Assembly: GCA_960531495.1 (NCBI GenBank)
Contig: OY482849.1
Location: forward strand, 186,001-250,000
Length of the DNA stretch: 64,000 nt
Reading direction: 5' to 3'
Source: Zeus faber
Lineage: Eukaryota > Chordata > Actinopteri > Zeiformes > Zeidae
Made by a program: the position numbers and the translations under genes. The notes beneath the pieces were generated by a model, which was given only the letters and a program-made list of their open reading frames with translations, searched no databases and was not told where the DNA came from. Shown here piece after piece: positions 1 through 10,591 of the stretch; the stretch's first letter is position 1, and every line of letters starts with the position of its first letter.

Positions 1-1537
1 ATTCTTTCTTTCAATCTTTCTTTTGTTATTTCTTTCAATCTTTCTTTCTTTCCATCTTTCTTTCAATCTTTCTTTTATTCTTTCTTTCAATCTTTCTTTT
101 TTCAATCTTTCTTGCAATCTTTCTTTCAATTGTATAATCTTTCAATCTTTCTTTCATTCTTTCTTTCAATCTTTCTTTCATTCTTTCTTTCAATCTTTCT
201 GTCGGTCAATCTTTCTTTCAGTCTTTCTTTCAATCATTCAGTCTTTCAATCTTTCTTTCAATCTGCCTTTCATTCTTTCTTTCAGTCTTTCAATCTTTCT
301 TTAAATCTTTCTTTCAATCTTTCTTTCAAACTTTCAATCTTTCTTTCATTCTTTCTTTCAATCTTTCTTTCATTCTTTCTTTCAATCTTTCTGTCCGTCA
401 ATCTTTCTTTCAATCTTTCTTTCTTTCTTTAAATCTTTCTTTCAATCTTTCTTTCAAACTTTATACTTTATTTCAATCTTTCAATCTTTCTTTCAATCTT
501 TCTTTCAATCTTTCAATCTTTCTTTCATTCTTTCTTTCAATATTTCAATCTTTCAATATTTCTTTCATTCTTTCTTGCAATCTTTCAATCTTTCTTTCAT
601 TCTTTCTTTCAATCTTTCTTACTTTCAATCTTTCTTTCAATCTGCCTTTCATTCTTTCTTTCAGTCTTTCAATCTTTCTTTAAATCTTTCTTTCAATCTT
701 TCTTTCAAACTTTCAATCTTTATTTCATTCTTTCTTTCAATCTTTCTTTCATTCTTTCTTTCAATCTTTCTTTCATTCTGTCTGTCAATCTTTCTTTCAG
801 TCTTTCTTTCAGTCATTCAATCTTTCAATCTTTCCTTCAATATTTATTTCTTTCAATCTTTCTTTCATTCTTTCCTTCAGTCATTCAATCATTCTTTCAA
901 TCTTTCTTTTTTTCAATCTTTCTTTCAATCTTTCTTTCATCCTTTCTTTCAATCTTTCGTTCAATATTTCTTTCAATCTTTCTTACTTTCAATCTTTCTT
1001 TGTTTAAATCTTTCTTTCAAACTTTCTTTCAAACTTTTAATCATTATTTCAATCTTTCATTCTTTCCATCTTTCTTGCAATCTTTCTTTCAATTGTTTAA
1101 TCTTTCAATGTTTCTTTCATTCTTTCTTTCAGTCCTTCAATCTTTTTTCAATCTTTCTTTCATTCTTTCTTTCAATCTTTCTGTCCGTCATTCTTTCTTT
1201 CAGTCTTTCTTTCAATTATTCAATCTTTCAATCTTTCTTTCTTTCAATCTTTCTTTCAATCTTTCTTTCTTTAAATCTTTCTTTCAATCTTTCTTTCAAA
1301 CTTTCAATCTTTATTTCAATCTTTCAATCTTTCTTTCAATCTTTCAATCTTTCTTTCATTCTTTCTTTCAATATTTCAATCTTTCAATATTTCTTTCATT
1401 CTTTCTTGCAATCTTTCAATCTTTCTTTCATTCTTTCTTTCAATTTTTCTTACTTTCAATCTTTCTTTCAATCTGCCTTTCATTCTTTCTTTCAGTCTTT
1501 CAATCTTTCTTTCATTCTTTCTTTCAATCTTTCTTTT

Positions 1538-3198
1538 GTTATTTCTTTCAATCTTTCTTTCTTTCCATCTTTCTTTCAATCTTTCTTTTATTCTTTCTTT
1601 CAATCTTTCTTTTTTCAATCTTTCTTGCAATCTTTCTTTCAATTGTATAATCTTTCAATCTTTCTTTCATTCTTTCTTTCAATCTTTCTTTCATTCTTTC
1701 TTTCAATCTTTCTGTCGGTCAATCTTTCTTTCAGTCTTTCTTTCAATCATTCAGTCTTTCAATCTTTCCTTCAATATTTCTTTCTTTCAATCTTTCTTTC
1801 AATCTTTCTTTCATTCTTTTCTTCAGTCGTTCAATCTTTCTTTCAATCTTTCTTTTTTTCAATCTTTCTTTCAATCTTTCTTTCATCCTTTCTTTCAATC
1901 TTTCGTTCAATATTTCTTTCAATCTTTCTTACTTTCAATCTTTCTTTGTTTAAATCTTTCTTTCAATCTTTCTTTCATTCTTTCTTTCAATCTTTCTGTC
2001 CGTCATTCTTTCTTTCAGTCTTTCTTTCAATTATTCAATCTTTCAATCTTTCTTTCTTTCAATCTTTCTTTCAATCTTTCTTTCAATCTTTCTTTCAATC
2101 TTTCTTTCTTTCTTTAAATCTTTCTTTCAATCTTTCTTTCAAACTTTCAATCTTTATTTCAATCTTTCAATCTTTCTTTCAATCGTTCAATCTTTCTTTC
2201 ATTCTTTCTTTCAATATTTCAATCTTTCAATATTTCTTTCATTCTTTCTTGCAAACTTTCAATCTTTCTTTCATTCTTTCTTTCAATTTTTCTTACTTTC
2301 AATCTTTCTTTCAATCTGCCTTTCATCCTTCTTTCAGTCTTTCAATCTTTCTTTCATTCTTTCTTTCAATCTTTCTTTTGTTATTTCTTTCAATCTTTCT
2401 TTCTTTCCATCTTTCTTTCAATCTTTCTTTTATTCTTTCTTTCAATCCTTCTTTTTTCAATCTTTCTTGCAATCTTTCTTTCAATTGTTTAATCTTTCAA
2501 TCTTTCTTTCATTCTTTCTTTCAATCTTTCTTTCATTCTTTCTTTCAATCTTTCTGTCGGTCAATCTTTCTTTCAGTCTTTCTTTCAATCATTCAATCGT
2601 TCAATCTTTCCTTCAATATTTCTTTCTTTCAATCTTTCTTTCATTCTTTTCTTCAGTCGTTCAATCTTTCTTTCAATCTTTCTTTTTTTCAATCTTTCTT
2701 TCAATCTTTCTTTCATCCTTTCTTTCAATCTTTCGTTCAATATTTCTTTCAATCTTTCTTACTTTCAATCTTTCTTTGTTTAAATCTTTCTTTCAATCTT
2801 TCTTTCATTCTTTCTTTCAATCTTTCTGTCCGTCATTCTTTCTTTCAGTCTTTCTTTCAATTATTCAATCTTTCAATCTTTCTTTCTTTCAATCTTTCTT
2901 TCAATCTTTCTTTCAATCTTTCTTTCTTTCTTTAAATCTTTCTTTCAATCTTTCTTTCAAACTTTCAATCTTTATTTCAATCTTTCAATCTTTCTTTCAA
3001 TCTTTCAATCTTTCTTTCATTCTTTCTTTCAATATTTCAATCTTTCAATATTTCTTTCATTCTTTCTTGCAATCTTTCAATCTTTCTTTCATTCTTTCTT
3101 TCAATTTTTCTTACTTTCAATCTTTCTTTCAATCTGCCTTTCATTCTTTCTTTCAGTCTTTCAATCTTTCTTTCATTCTTTCTTTCAATCTTTCTTTT
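1538..3198 (+). repeat. Two adjacent higher-order copies of about 842 and 819 bp
   Basis: The marker CTTTTGTTATTTC delimits two successive copies with G at 1,538, 2,380 and 3,199. Segments offset by 1,661 bp (842 plus 819), for example 1,376-1,642 and 3,037-3,303, translate identically over 88 codons on the minus strand, so next-nearest copies are almost the same. The 842/819 difference reflects small indels of 4-base words. Copy boundaries are arbitrary because the copies are tandem. Confidence 0.8.
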
Positions 3199-3677
3199 GT
3201 TATTTCTTTCAATCTTTCTTTCTTTCCATCTTTCTTTCAATCTTTCTTTTATTCTTTCTTTCAATCTTTCTTTTTTCAATCTTTCTTGCAATCTTTCTTT
3301 CAATTGTTTAATCTTTCAATCTTTCTTTCATTCTTTCTTTCAATCTTTCTTTCATTCTTTCTTTCAATCTTTCTGTCGGTCAATCTTTCTTTCAGTCTTT
3401 CTTTCAATCATTCAATCTTTCAATCTTTCCTTCAATATTTCTTTCTTTCAATCTTTCTTTCAATCTTTCTTTCATTCTTTTCTTCAGTCGTTCAATCTTT
3501 CTTTCAATCTTTCTTTTTTTCAATCTTTTTTTCAATCTTTCTTTCATCCTTTCTTTCAATCTTTCGTTCAATATTTCTTTCAATCTTTCTTACTTTCAAT
3601 CTTTCTTTGTTTAAATCTTTCTTTCAATCTTTCTTTCAATCTTTCGTTCAATATTTCTTTCAATCTTTCTTACTTTC

Positions 3678-3682
3678 AATCT
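3678..3682. repeat. Left target-site duplication AATCT of the LINE
   Basis: The left flank ends CTTTCAATCT and the right flank resumes AATCTTTCTTTG after the LINE tail. The shared AATCT is exactly 5 bp, because the preceding bases differ (C on the left, T on the right). Removing one copy and the element restores a sequence found in intact copies of the satellite near 980-1,000. The element's own 5' repeat is also preceded by TCT, so the true 5' end could shift by up to 3 bases. Confidence 0.8.
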
Positions 3683-3992
3683 GAGTCGAGCTAACTCTGA
3701 GTCGAGCTCTAGTGCTGAGGTTGCTGTGTAGTGTATCACTGCTCGTATTGTAGTATTGCAACTTGGACTACTGGATTGACTCTGTACATTTCACTGCTAT
3801 TTGCTGATCTGCCAACAAGCTTGTGTTCCAGACACACCCCCTATTCAGGTAAGTCCTCTCTTATGTGGGCGTGCTCTTAGCCAGGTGCAACCCTAATCAC
3901 ACGAGCAGCTGTATTCTATCACCTATTTATGGTCCTGCCCTTCAAGCGTTGGCCCATTTGTAGTCGCTCTCGTGTGAAGACGCTCTGTGTAA
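3683..3992 (+). other. 5' leader of the LINE with a short direct repeat at its tip
   Basis: About 310 bases precede the endonuclease frame. The 10-mer GAGTCGAGCT occurs at 3,683-3,692 and again at 3,699-3,708, and both copies are preceded by TCT. This is compatible with the remains of a tandem 5' promoter repeat, or with a duplication at the integration end. No TATA-type element was recognised. The 3,929 reading frame overlaps the end of this leader. Confidence 0.5.
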
Positions 3993-4156
3993 AGACGCAC
4001 GTCTACCTCTGCACGTCAACCGAAGCAAGGACACCGAACAAGGCAAACCTGCCTTCTTTCTCTCACTCCATACAAAGTGTGCTACTACCGCATCCCTACA
4101 ACTTCAAGGTCACCCAGAAAGCGTCGTTATACCATACGCCGATGCAATCCGGGTAA
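3929..4156 (+). CDS. Small ATG-started frame in the LINE leader (75 codons), uncertain
   Basis: This frame begins with a true ATG at 3,929 and encodes 75 residues without a recognised domain. It is basic with several Cys and Ser residues. It overlaps the endonuclease frame, which lies at +1 relative to it. It could be a decayed ORF1 product or the original N-terminus of the endonuclease protein separated by a frameshift. The second idea is attractive because the endonuclease frame has no ATG before its catalytic motifs. It may equally be a chance frame. Confidence 0.25.
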   Translation: MVLPFKRWPICSRSRVKTLCVKTHVYLCTSTEARTPNKANLPSFSHSIQSVLLPHPYNFKVTQKASLYHTPMQSG

Positions 4157-5649
4157 CCTCAGGTCCCTGCAGCAAACATCTTCTGCAAAGACCTCCTTCT
4201 CTGTTGGCTTGTGGAATTGTCGATCTGCAGTTAACAAGGCAGACTTCATTTCTGGTCATGCCAACCAACTCTCCTTAGAGCTCCTTGCTCTCACTGAGAC
4301 ATGGATTAAACCGGAAGATAGCGCAACCCCGGCTGCACTCTCCACTAACTACTCATTCTCCCACACATCCAGACCATCTGGCCGTGGTGGTGGGACTGGC
4401 CTGCTAATTTCCAACACATGGAAATTTAATCCACTGCTGCCTTTAAACAACTTTGCCTCCTTTGAATATCACGCCGTCTTGGTGACTGCTCCGGTGAAAG
4501 CCTATGTGGTCGTCATCTACCGTCCACCAGGACAACTAGGTGACTTCCTACATGAGCTTGACACCCTGCTGTCATCAATCCCTGAGCACGAGTGTCCCAT
4601 GCTCGTCCTCGGAGACATGAACATTCACTTGGACAGTGCGAGCTCGGCTGACTTCCTGTCTTTGGTTCGCTCGTTCGACCTAAGACAGATCCCGACTCCA
4701 CCGACTCACAAGGCTGGCAAAGAGCTTGATCTCATTCTTGCTCGGAGCTGTACCACCGACAACCTATGGGTCACTCCTCTTCATCTCTCTGACCACTTCT
4801 TCATCCACTTCAATGTCCAGCTACCAAAACAACCCCCCACCTCCCCACCCATGGTTACTATCCGCAGCAATCTCCGCAACTTGTCTCCCACCCACTTCTC
4901 CTCTGTGCTCTCCTCTTCTCTTCCACCCCATGGCACTTTCTCCTCTCTGCAGGTTAATGATGCCACTGACTCCCTCTGCTCCACCTTGAGCTCATGTCTG
5001 GATATCCTGTGTCCACTATCCACCACACCTGCTCGTTCAACCCAGTCGCACCCTTGGCTGACTGACACCCTCCGGACAATGCGCACTGACCTCAGAGCAG
5101 CCGAGAGGAAATGGCACAAATTCAAAACAACTGAGGATCTTGCTAGCTACCAGACACTGCTGTCCTCCTTCTCTTCCGGCATCACTGCTGCCAAGAAGGC
5201 CTTCTTCAACGATAGGATCAACGGTGCCACAGACACACGTACGTTATTCACCACCTTCAAGTCTCTGCTTTACCCTCCACCACCTCCCCCAGCTACTAAC
5301 CTCACTGCTGACTGCCTTGCCTCCTTTTTTACTAACAATGTGGCAGCCATCAGCAGCCAATTCACTAAACAACTTACTCACAACCTGTCTTCTCCAGCCC
5401 TAGGCTCATCGTTCCCTGGTTTCGCCCCCCTCGCTGAAAGTGAGGTATCTAAACTACTTGACTATCTGGCGAAAACGGAACTGCTGGTCTTCCCGGCCAA
5501 ACAAGGTATTTATCACAACATTGATATTAAAATCGACTCTCTATCTCTTGTTCCTACCAAGGCTGCAAGGAATCTTGGTGTCATTATTGATGACCAACTG
5601 ACATTCTCGGACCATGTTGCCGCCGTCTCCCGGTCCTGCCGCTTCGCAC
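3993..5649 (+). pseudogene. LINE ORF2 fragment: APE-type endonuclease plus linker, reverse-transcriptase core deleted
   Basis: The frame is open from 3,993 (the codon before is TAA) and has no ATG before the endonuclease, so no start is assigned. Counting residues from codon 4,077, endonuclease motifs appear in the expected order: WNCRS (Asn47), LTETW (Glu74), YRPPG (148-152), LGDMN (Asp180, Asn182), ELDLI (Asp218) and LSDH (Asp239, His240). These match the metal-binding and catalytic positions of APE-type LINE endonucleases, which nick target DNA in the nucleus to prime reverse transcription. A linker with HPWLTD, AERKW and AFFNDR follows. After ESEVSKLL (about residue 460, near 5,457-5,470) the sequence jumps to KTELLVFPAK, which normally lies beyond the reverse-transcriptase active site. 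The fingers, palm and catalytic Asp-Asp box are absent. The frame stays open across this join, continues through ARNLGVIIDD and SRSCRF, then loses register at about 5,647. Confidence 0.85.
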
Positions 5650-6000
5650 CAGCCAAAGAGGGCACATGTCACTCCGCTGCTCATCGAGCTCCACTGGTTA
5701 CCTGTAGCCGCCCGCATCAAGTTCAAGTCTCTTATGCTGGCCTACAGAGTGATTGTTGGGAATGCTCCCGCCTACTTAAATGCTCTTGTAAGAGCACATG
5801 TTGCCCCCCGGATGCTGCCCTCGTCTAATGAGTGTCGCCTGGCTCTGCCGGCCATACAGCCACGGCAATCCAGGCTATTCTCATTTGTAGTTCCACGTTG
5901 GTGGAACGAGCTGCCAAAAATGACCAGAGCGGGGACCTCCCTCTCTGTCTTTAAGAAGCACCTGAAGACCCAGCTCTTCAGTGAGTACCTCCTGTCCTAA
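5650..6000 (+). pseudogene. C-terminal block of LINE ORF2 in a shifted frame
   Basis: Homology resumes at QPKRAHVTPLL (codon 5,650) in a different frame from the endonuclease. It continues through ELHWLPVAARIKFKSL, AYRVIVGNAPAYL, RWWNELP and TSLSVFKKHLKTQLFSEYL to a stop at 5,998-6,000. This is the conserved C-terminal region of CR1/L2-group ORF2 proteins (family knowledge). The segment normally lying between SRSCRF and QPKRAH is missing, so a second deletion with frame change sits at about 5,645-5,650. This block ends cleanly at a stop followed by the 3' UTR. Confidence 0.85.
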
Positions 6001-6154
6001 TCTACAATTACTGAGCACCACCTTGCAGTATTTATTGTTACACCAATGTTGTTGTTACACTAATCTCTGTCGCAATGTAGCTGAATGTTATTCTCCCTTG
6101 TAAGTCGCTTTGGATAAAAGCGTCTGCTAAATGACTAAATGTAAATGTAAATGT
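6001..6154 (+). other. LINE 3' UTR with conserved tail
   Basis: The 154-base 3' UTR ends in a segment recognisable from teleost L2-like LINEs and the SINEs that borrow their tails: CGCTTTGGATAAAAGCG, then GTCTGCTAAATGAC, then short AAATGT-type repeats from about 6,136. In this clade the 3' end, rather than a poly(A) tail, is recognised by the element's reverse transcriptase (family knowledge). The repeat tail runs directly into the duplicated AATCT. Confidence 0.85.
6106..6122 (+). promoter_or_regulatory. 3' tail hairpin of the LINE
   Basis: CGCTTT (6,106-6,111) and AAAGCG (6,117-6,122) are perfect reverse complements around a GGATA loop. The position, just before the terminal short repeats, fits the stem-loop that L2-type reverse transcriptases are thought to recognise. 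The pairing is read directly; its function is inferred from the family. Confidence 0.75.
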
Positions 6155-6159
6155 AATCT
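6155..6159. repeat. Right target-site duplication AATCT of the LINE
   Basis: This copy matches 3,678-3,682. The satellite continues without loss as TTCTTTGTTTAAATC, the same continuation seen in uninterrupted copies near 990-1,010. Confidence 0.8.
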
Positions 6160-7026
6160 TTCTTTGTTTAAATCTTTCTTTCAATCATTCTTTCAAACTT
6201 TCAATCATTATTTCAATCTTTCATTCTTTCCATCTTTCTTGCAATCTTTCTTTCAATTGTTTAATCTTTCAATGTTTCTTTCATTCTTTCTTTCAGTCTT
6301 TCAATCTTTTTTTCAATCTTTCTTTCATTCTTTCTTTCAATCTTTCTGTCCGTCATTCTTTCTTTCAGTCTTTCTTTCAATCATTCAATCTTTCAATCTT
6401 TCTTTCTTTCAATCTTTCTTTCAATCTTTCTTTCATTCTTTATTTCAATCTTTGTTTCATTCTTTCTTTCAATCTTTCTTTCAATCTTTCTTTCAATCTT
6501 TCTTTCTTTCTTTCAATCTTTCTTTCAATCTTTCTTTCAAACTTTCAATCTTTATTTCAATCTTTCTTTCAATCTTTCTTTCAATCTTTCTTTCAATCTT
6601 TCTTTCATTCTTTCTTTCAAAATTTCAATCTTTCAATATTTCTTTCATTCTTTCTTGCAATCTTTCAATCTTTCTTTCATTCTTTCTTTCAATCTTTCTT
6701 ACTTTCAATCTTTCTTTCAATCTGCCTTTCATTCTTTCTTTCAGTCTTTCAATCTTTCTTTAAATCTTTCTTTAAATCTCTCTTTCAGTCATTCTTTCAA
6801 ACTTTCAATCTTTATTTCAATCTTTCAATCTTTCAATCTTTCTTTCAATCTTTCAATCTTTCTTTCATTCTTTCTTTCAATATTTCAATCTTTCAATCTT
6901 TCTTTAAATCTTTCAATCTTTCTTTCATTCTTACTTTCAATCTATCTTACTTTCAATCTTTCTTTCTTTCAATATTTCTTCCAATCGTTCAATCTTTCTT
7001 TCATTCTTTCTTTCAATCTTTCTTTT

Positions 7027-10000
7027 GTTATTTCTTTCAATCTTTCTTTCTTTCTATCTTTCTTTCAATCTTTCTTTTATTCTTTCTTTCAATCTTTCTT
7101 TTTTCAATCTTTCTTGCAATCTTTCTTTCAATTGTTTAATCTTTCAATATTTCTTTTATTCTTTCTTTCAATCATTCTTTCATTCTTTCTTTCAATCTTT
7201 CTGTCTGTCAATCTTTCTTTCAGTCTTTCTTTCAATCATTCAATCTTTCAATCTTTCCTTCAATATTTCATTCTTTCAATCTTTCTTTCAATCTTTCTTT
7301 CATTCTATCCTTCAGTCGTTCAATCTTTCTTTCAATCTTTCTTTTTTTCAATCTTTCTTTCAATCTTTCTTTCATCCTTTCTTTCAATCTTTCGTTCAAT
7401 ATTTCTTTCAATCTTTCTTAATTTCAATCTTTCTTTGTTTAAATCTTTCTTTCAATCTTTCTTTCAAACTTTCAATCATTATTTCAATCTTTCATTCTTT
7501 CAATCTTTCTTTCAATCTTTCTTTCAATCTTTCAATCTTTCTTTCATTCTTTCTTTCAATATTTCAATCTTTCAATCTTTCTTTCAATCTTTCTTTCAAT
7601 CTTTCAATCTTTCTTTCAGTCTTTCTTTCAATCTTTCTTTCAAACTTTCAATATTTATTTCAATCTTTCAATCTTTCAATCTTTCTTTCAATCTTTCTTT
7701 CATTTTTTCTTTCAATCTTTCAATCTTTCTTTCATTCTTTCTTTCAATATTTCAATCTTTCAATCTTTCTTTCATTCTTTCTTGCAATCTTTCAGTCTTT
7801 CTTTCATTCTTTCTTTCAATCCTTCTTACTTTCAATCTTTCTTTCAATCTGCCTTTCATTCTTTCTTTCAGTCTTTCAATCTTTCTTTAAATCTTTCTTT
7901 CAAACTTTCAATCTTTATTTCAATCTTTCAATCTTTCAATCTTTCTTTCAATCTTTCAATCTTTCTTTCATTCTTTCTTTCAATCTTTCAATCTTTCTTT
8001 CATTCTTTCTTTCAATCTATCTTACTTTCAATCTTTCTTTCTTTCAATATTGTTTCCAATCGTTCAATCTTTCTTTCATTCTTTCTTTCAATCTTTCTTT
8101 TGTTATATCTTTCAATCTTTCTTTCTTTCAATCTTTCTTTCCATCTTTCTTTCAATCTTTCTTTCATTCTTTCTTTCAATCTTTCTTTCATTATTTCTTT
8201 CAGTCTTTCAATCTTTCTTTCAAACTTTCAATCTTTCTTTCAATCTTTCAGTCGTTCAATCTTTCTTTCAATCTTTCTTTCAATCTTTCAATCTTTCAAT
8301 CTTTCTTTCAATCTTTCAATCTTTCTTTCATTCTTTCTTTCAATATTTCAATCTTTCAATCTTTCTTTAAATCTTTCAATCTTTCTTTCATTCTTACTTT
8401 CAATCTATCTTACTTTCAATCTTTCTTTCTTTCAATATTTCTTCCAATCGTTCAATCTTTCTTTCATTCTTTCTTTCAATCTTTCTTTTGTTATTTCTTT
8501 CAATCTTTCTTTCTTTCTATCTTTCTTTCAATCTTTCTTTTATTCTTTCTTTCAATCTTTCTTTTTTCAATCTTTCTTGCAATCTTTCTTTCAATTGTTT
8601 AATCTTTCAATATTTCTTTTATTCTTTCTTTCAATCATTCTTTCATTCTTTCTTTCAATCTTTCTGTCTGTCAATCTTTCTTTCAGTCTTTCTTTCAATC
8701 ATTCAATCTTTCAATCTTTCCTTCAATATTTCATTCTTTCAATCTTTCTTTCAATCTTTCTTTCATTCTATCCTTCAGTCGTTCAATCTTTCTTTCAATC
8801 TTTCTTTTTTTCAATCTTTCTTTCAATCTTTCTTTCATCCTTTCTTTCAATCTTTCGTTCAATATTTCTTTCAATCTTTCTTAATTTCAATCTTTCTTTG
8901 TTTAAATCTTTCTTTCAATCTTTCTTTCAAACTTTCAATCATTATTTCAATCTTTCATTCTTTCAATCTTTCTTTCAATCTTTCTTTCAATCTTTCAATC
9001 TTTCTTTCATTCTTTCTTTCAATATTTCAATCTTTCAATCTTTCTTTCAATCTTTCTTTCAATCTTTCAATCTTTCTTTCAGTCTTTCTTTCAATCTTTC
9101 TTTCAAACTTTCAATATTTATTTCAATCTTTCAATCTTTCAATCTTTCTTTCAATCTTTCTTTCATTTTTTCTTTCAATCTTTCAATCTTTCTTTCATTC
9201 TTTCTTTCAATATTTCAATCTTTCAATCTTTCTTTCATTCTTTCTTGCAATCTTTCAGTCTTTCTTTCATTCTTTCTTTCAATCCTTCTTACTTTCAATC
9301 TTTCTTTCAATCTGCCTTTCATTCTTTCTTTCAGTCTTTCAATCTTGCTTTAAATCTTTCTTTCAAACTTTCAATCTTTATTTCAATCTTTCAATCTTTC
9401 AATCTTTCTTTCAATCTTTCAATCTTTCTTTCATTCTTTCTTTCAATCTTTCAATCTTTCTTTCATTCTTTCTTTCAATCTATCTTACTTTCAATCTTTC
9501 TTTCAATCTTTCTTTTGTTATTTCTTTCAATCTTTCTTTCTTTCTATCTTTCTTTCAATCTTTCTTTTATTCTTTCTTTCAATCTTTCTTTTTTCAATCT
9601 TTCTTGCAATCTTTCTTTCAATTGTTTAATCTTTCAATATTTCTTTTATTCTTTCTTTCAATCATTCTTTCATTCTTTCTTTCAATCTTTCTGTCTGTCA
9701 ATCTTTCTTTCAGTCTTTCTTTCAATCATTCAATCTTTCAATCTTTCCTTCAATATTTCATTCTTTCAATCTTTCTTTCAATCTTTCTTTCATTCTATCC
9801 TTCAGTCGTTCAATCTTTCTTTCAATCTTTCTTTTTTTCAATCTTTCTTTCAATCTTTCTTTCATCCTTTCTTTCAATCTTTCGTTCAATATTTCTTTCA
9901 ATCTTTCTTAATTTCAATCTTTCTTTGTTTAAATCTTTCTTTCAATCTTTCTTTCAAACTTTCAATCATTATTTCAATCTTTCATTCTTTCAATCTTTCT

Positions 10001-10591
10001 TTCAATCTTTCTTTCAATCTTTCAATCTTTCTTTCATTCTTTCTTTCAATATTTCAATCTTTCAATCTTTCTTTCAATCTTTCTTTCAATCTTTCAATCT
10101 TTCTTTCAGTCTTTCTTTCAATCTTTCTTTCAAACTTTCAATATTTATTTCAATCTTTCAATCTTTCAATCTTTCTTTCAATCTTTCTTTCATTTTTTCT
10201 TTCAATCTTTCAATCTTTCTTTCATTCTTTCTTTCAATATTTCAATCTTTCAATCTTTCTTTCATTCTTTCTTGCAATCTTTCAGTCTTTCTTTCATTCT
10301 TTCTTTCAATCCTTCTTACTTTCAATCTTTCTTTCAATCTGCCTTTCATTCTTTCTTTCAGTCTTTCAATCTTTCTTTAAATCTTTCTTTCAAACTTTCA
10401 ATCTTTATTTCAATCTTTCAATCTTTCAATCTTTCTTTCAATCTTTCAATCTTTCTTTCATTCTTTCTTTCAATCTTTCAATCTTTCTTTCATTCTTTCT
10501 TTCAATCTATCTTACTTTCAATCTTTCTTTCTTTCAATATTGTTTCCAATCGTTCAATCTTTCTTTCATTCTTTCTTTCAATCTTTCTTTT
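7027..10591 (+). repeat. Higher-order copies with 1,075, 388, 1,027 and 1,075-bp spacing
   Basis: The marker CTTTTGTTAT places its G at 7,027, 8,102, 8,490, 9,517 and 10,592. The segment at about 6,850-7,990 recurs at an offset of 1,463 bp (1,075 plus 388). The 1,027-bp copy is a 1,075-bp copy lacking 48 bases that include CAATATTGTTTCCAATCG (compare 9,490-9,520 with 8,015-8,105). Copies are otherwise close to identical, pointing to recent unequal exchange. Confidence 0.8.

Larger units (their letters stand above)
1..3682 (+). repeat. Pyrimidine-rich C-anchored tetranucleotide satellite, left block
   Basis: The + strand is built from 4-base words starting with C (CTTT, CAAT, CATT, CAGT), mostly as CTTTCTTTCAAT and CTTTCAAT, and is almost free of G. 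Rare phase-breaking variants act as markers. One, CTTTTGTTATTTC, has its G at 25, 1,538, 2,380 and 3,199, showing higher-order copies 1,513, 842 and 819 bp apart. The block runs off the left edge of the window and is cut on the right by the LINE at 3,683. No host coding sequence is visible. The most likely origin is a degenerated (CTTT)n microsatellite that was re-amplified (inference). Confidence 0.95.
3683..6154 (+). mobile_element. Defective L2/CR1-group non-LTR retrotransposon (LINE), 2,472 bp
   Basis: This element stands out from its pyrimidine surroundings by balanced base composition. In order it holds a 5' leader (to about 3,992), an APE-type endonuclease with linker (3,993 to about 5,460), remnants of post-catalytic reverse-transcriptase sequence (about 5,460-5,649), a shifted-frame C-terminal block (5,650-6,000) and a 3' UTR with a hairpin and AAATGT-type tail (6,001-6,154). 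A 5-bp AATCT duplication flanks it. The endonuclease motifs, C-terminal block and tail resemble teleost L2-like elements (family knowledge). There is no reverse-transcriptase catalytic core, and two internal deletions are inferred, so this copy cannot mobilise itself. Whether the deletions preceded insertion or followed it is not decided by the sequence alone. Clade assignment is by motif recognition without a database search. Confidence 0.88.

Noticed and set aside
1376-1642. Minus-strand frames rich in Lys, Glu and Arg (also 3,037-3,303, 17,624-17,839, 42,795-42,977)
   Set aside because: These are the complement of the same simple repeat, with no domain, and the repeated copies arise by satellite duplication rather than gene duplication.
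4513-5125. Minus-strand frames and extra + frames inside the LINE (4,513-4,701, 4,781-5,125, 4,726-4,989, 5,140-5,403, 5,541-5,726)
   Set aside because: They overlap the recognisable endonuclease and linker in other frames and show no motif of their own.
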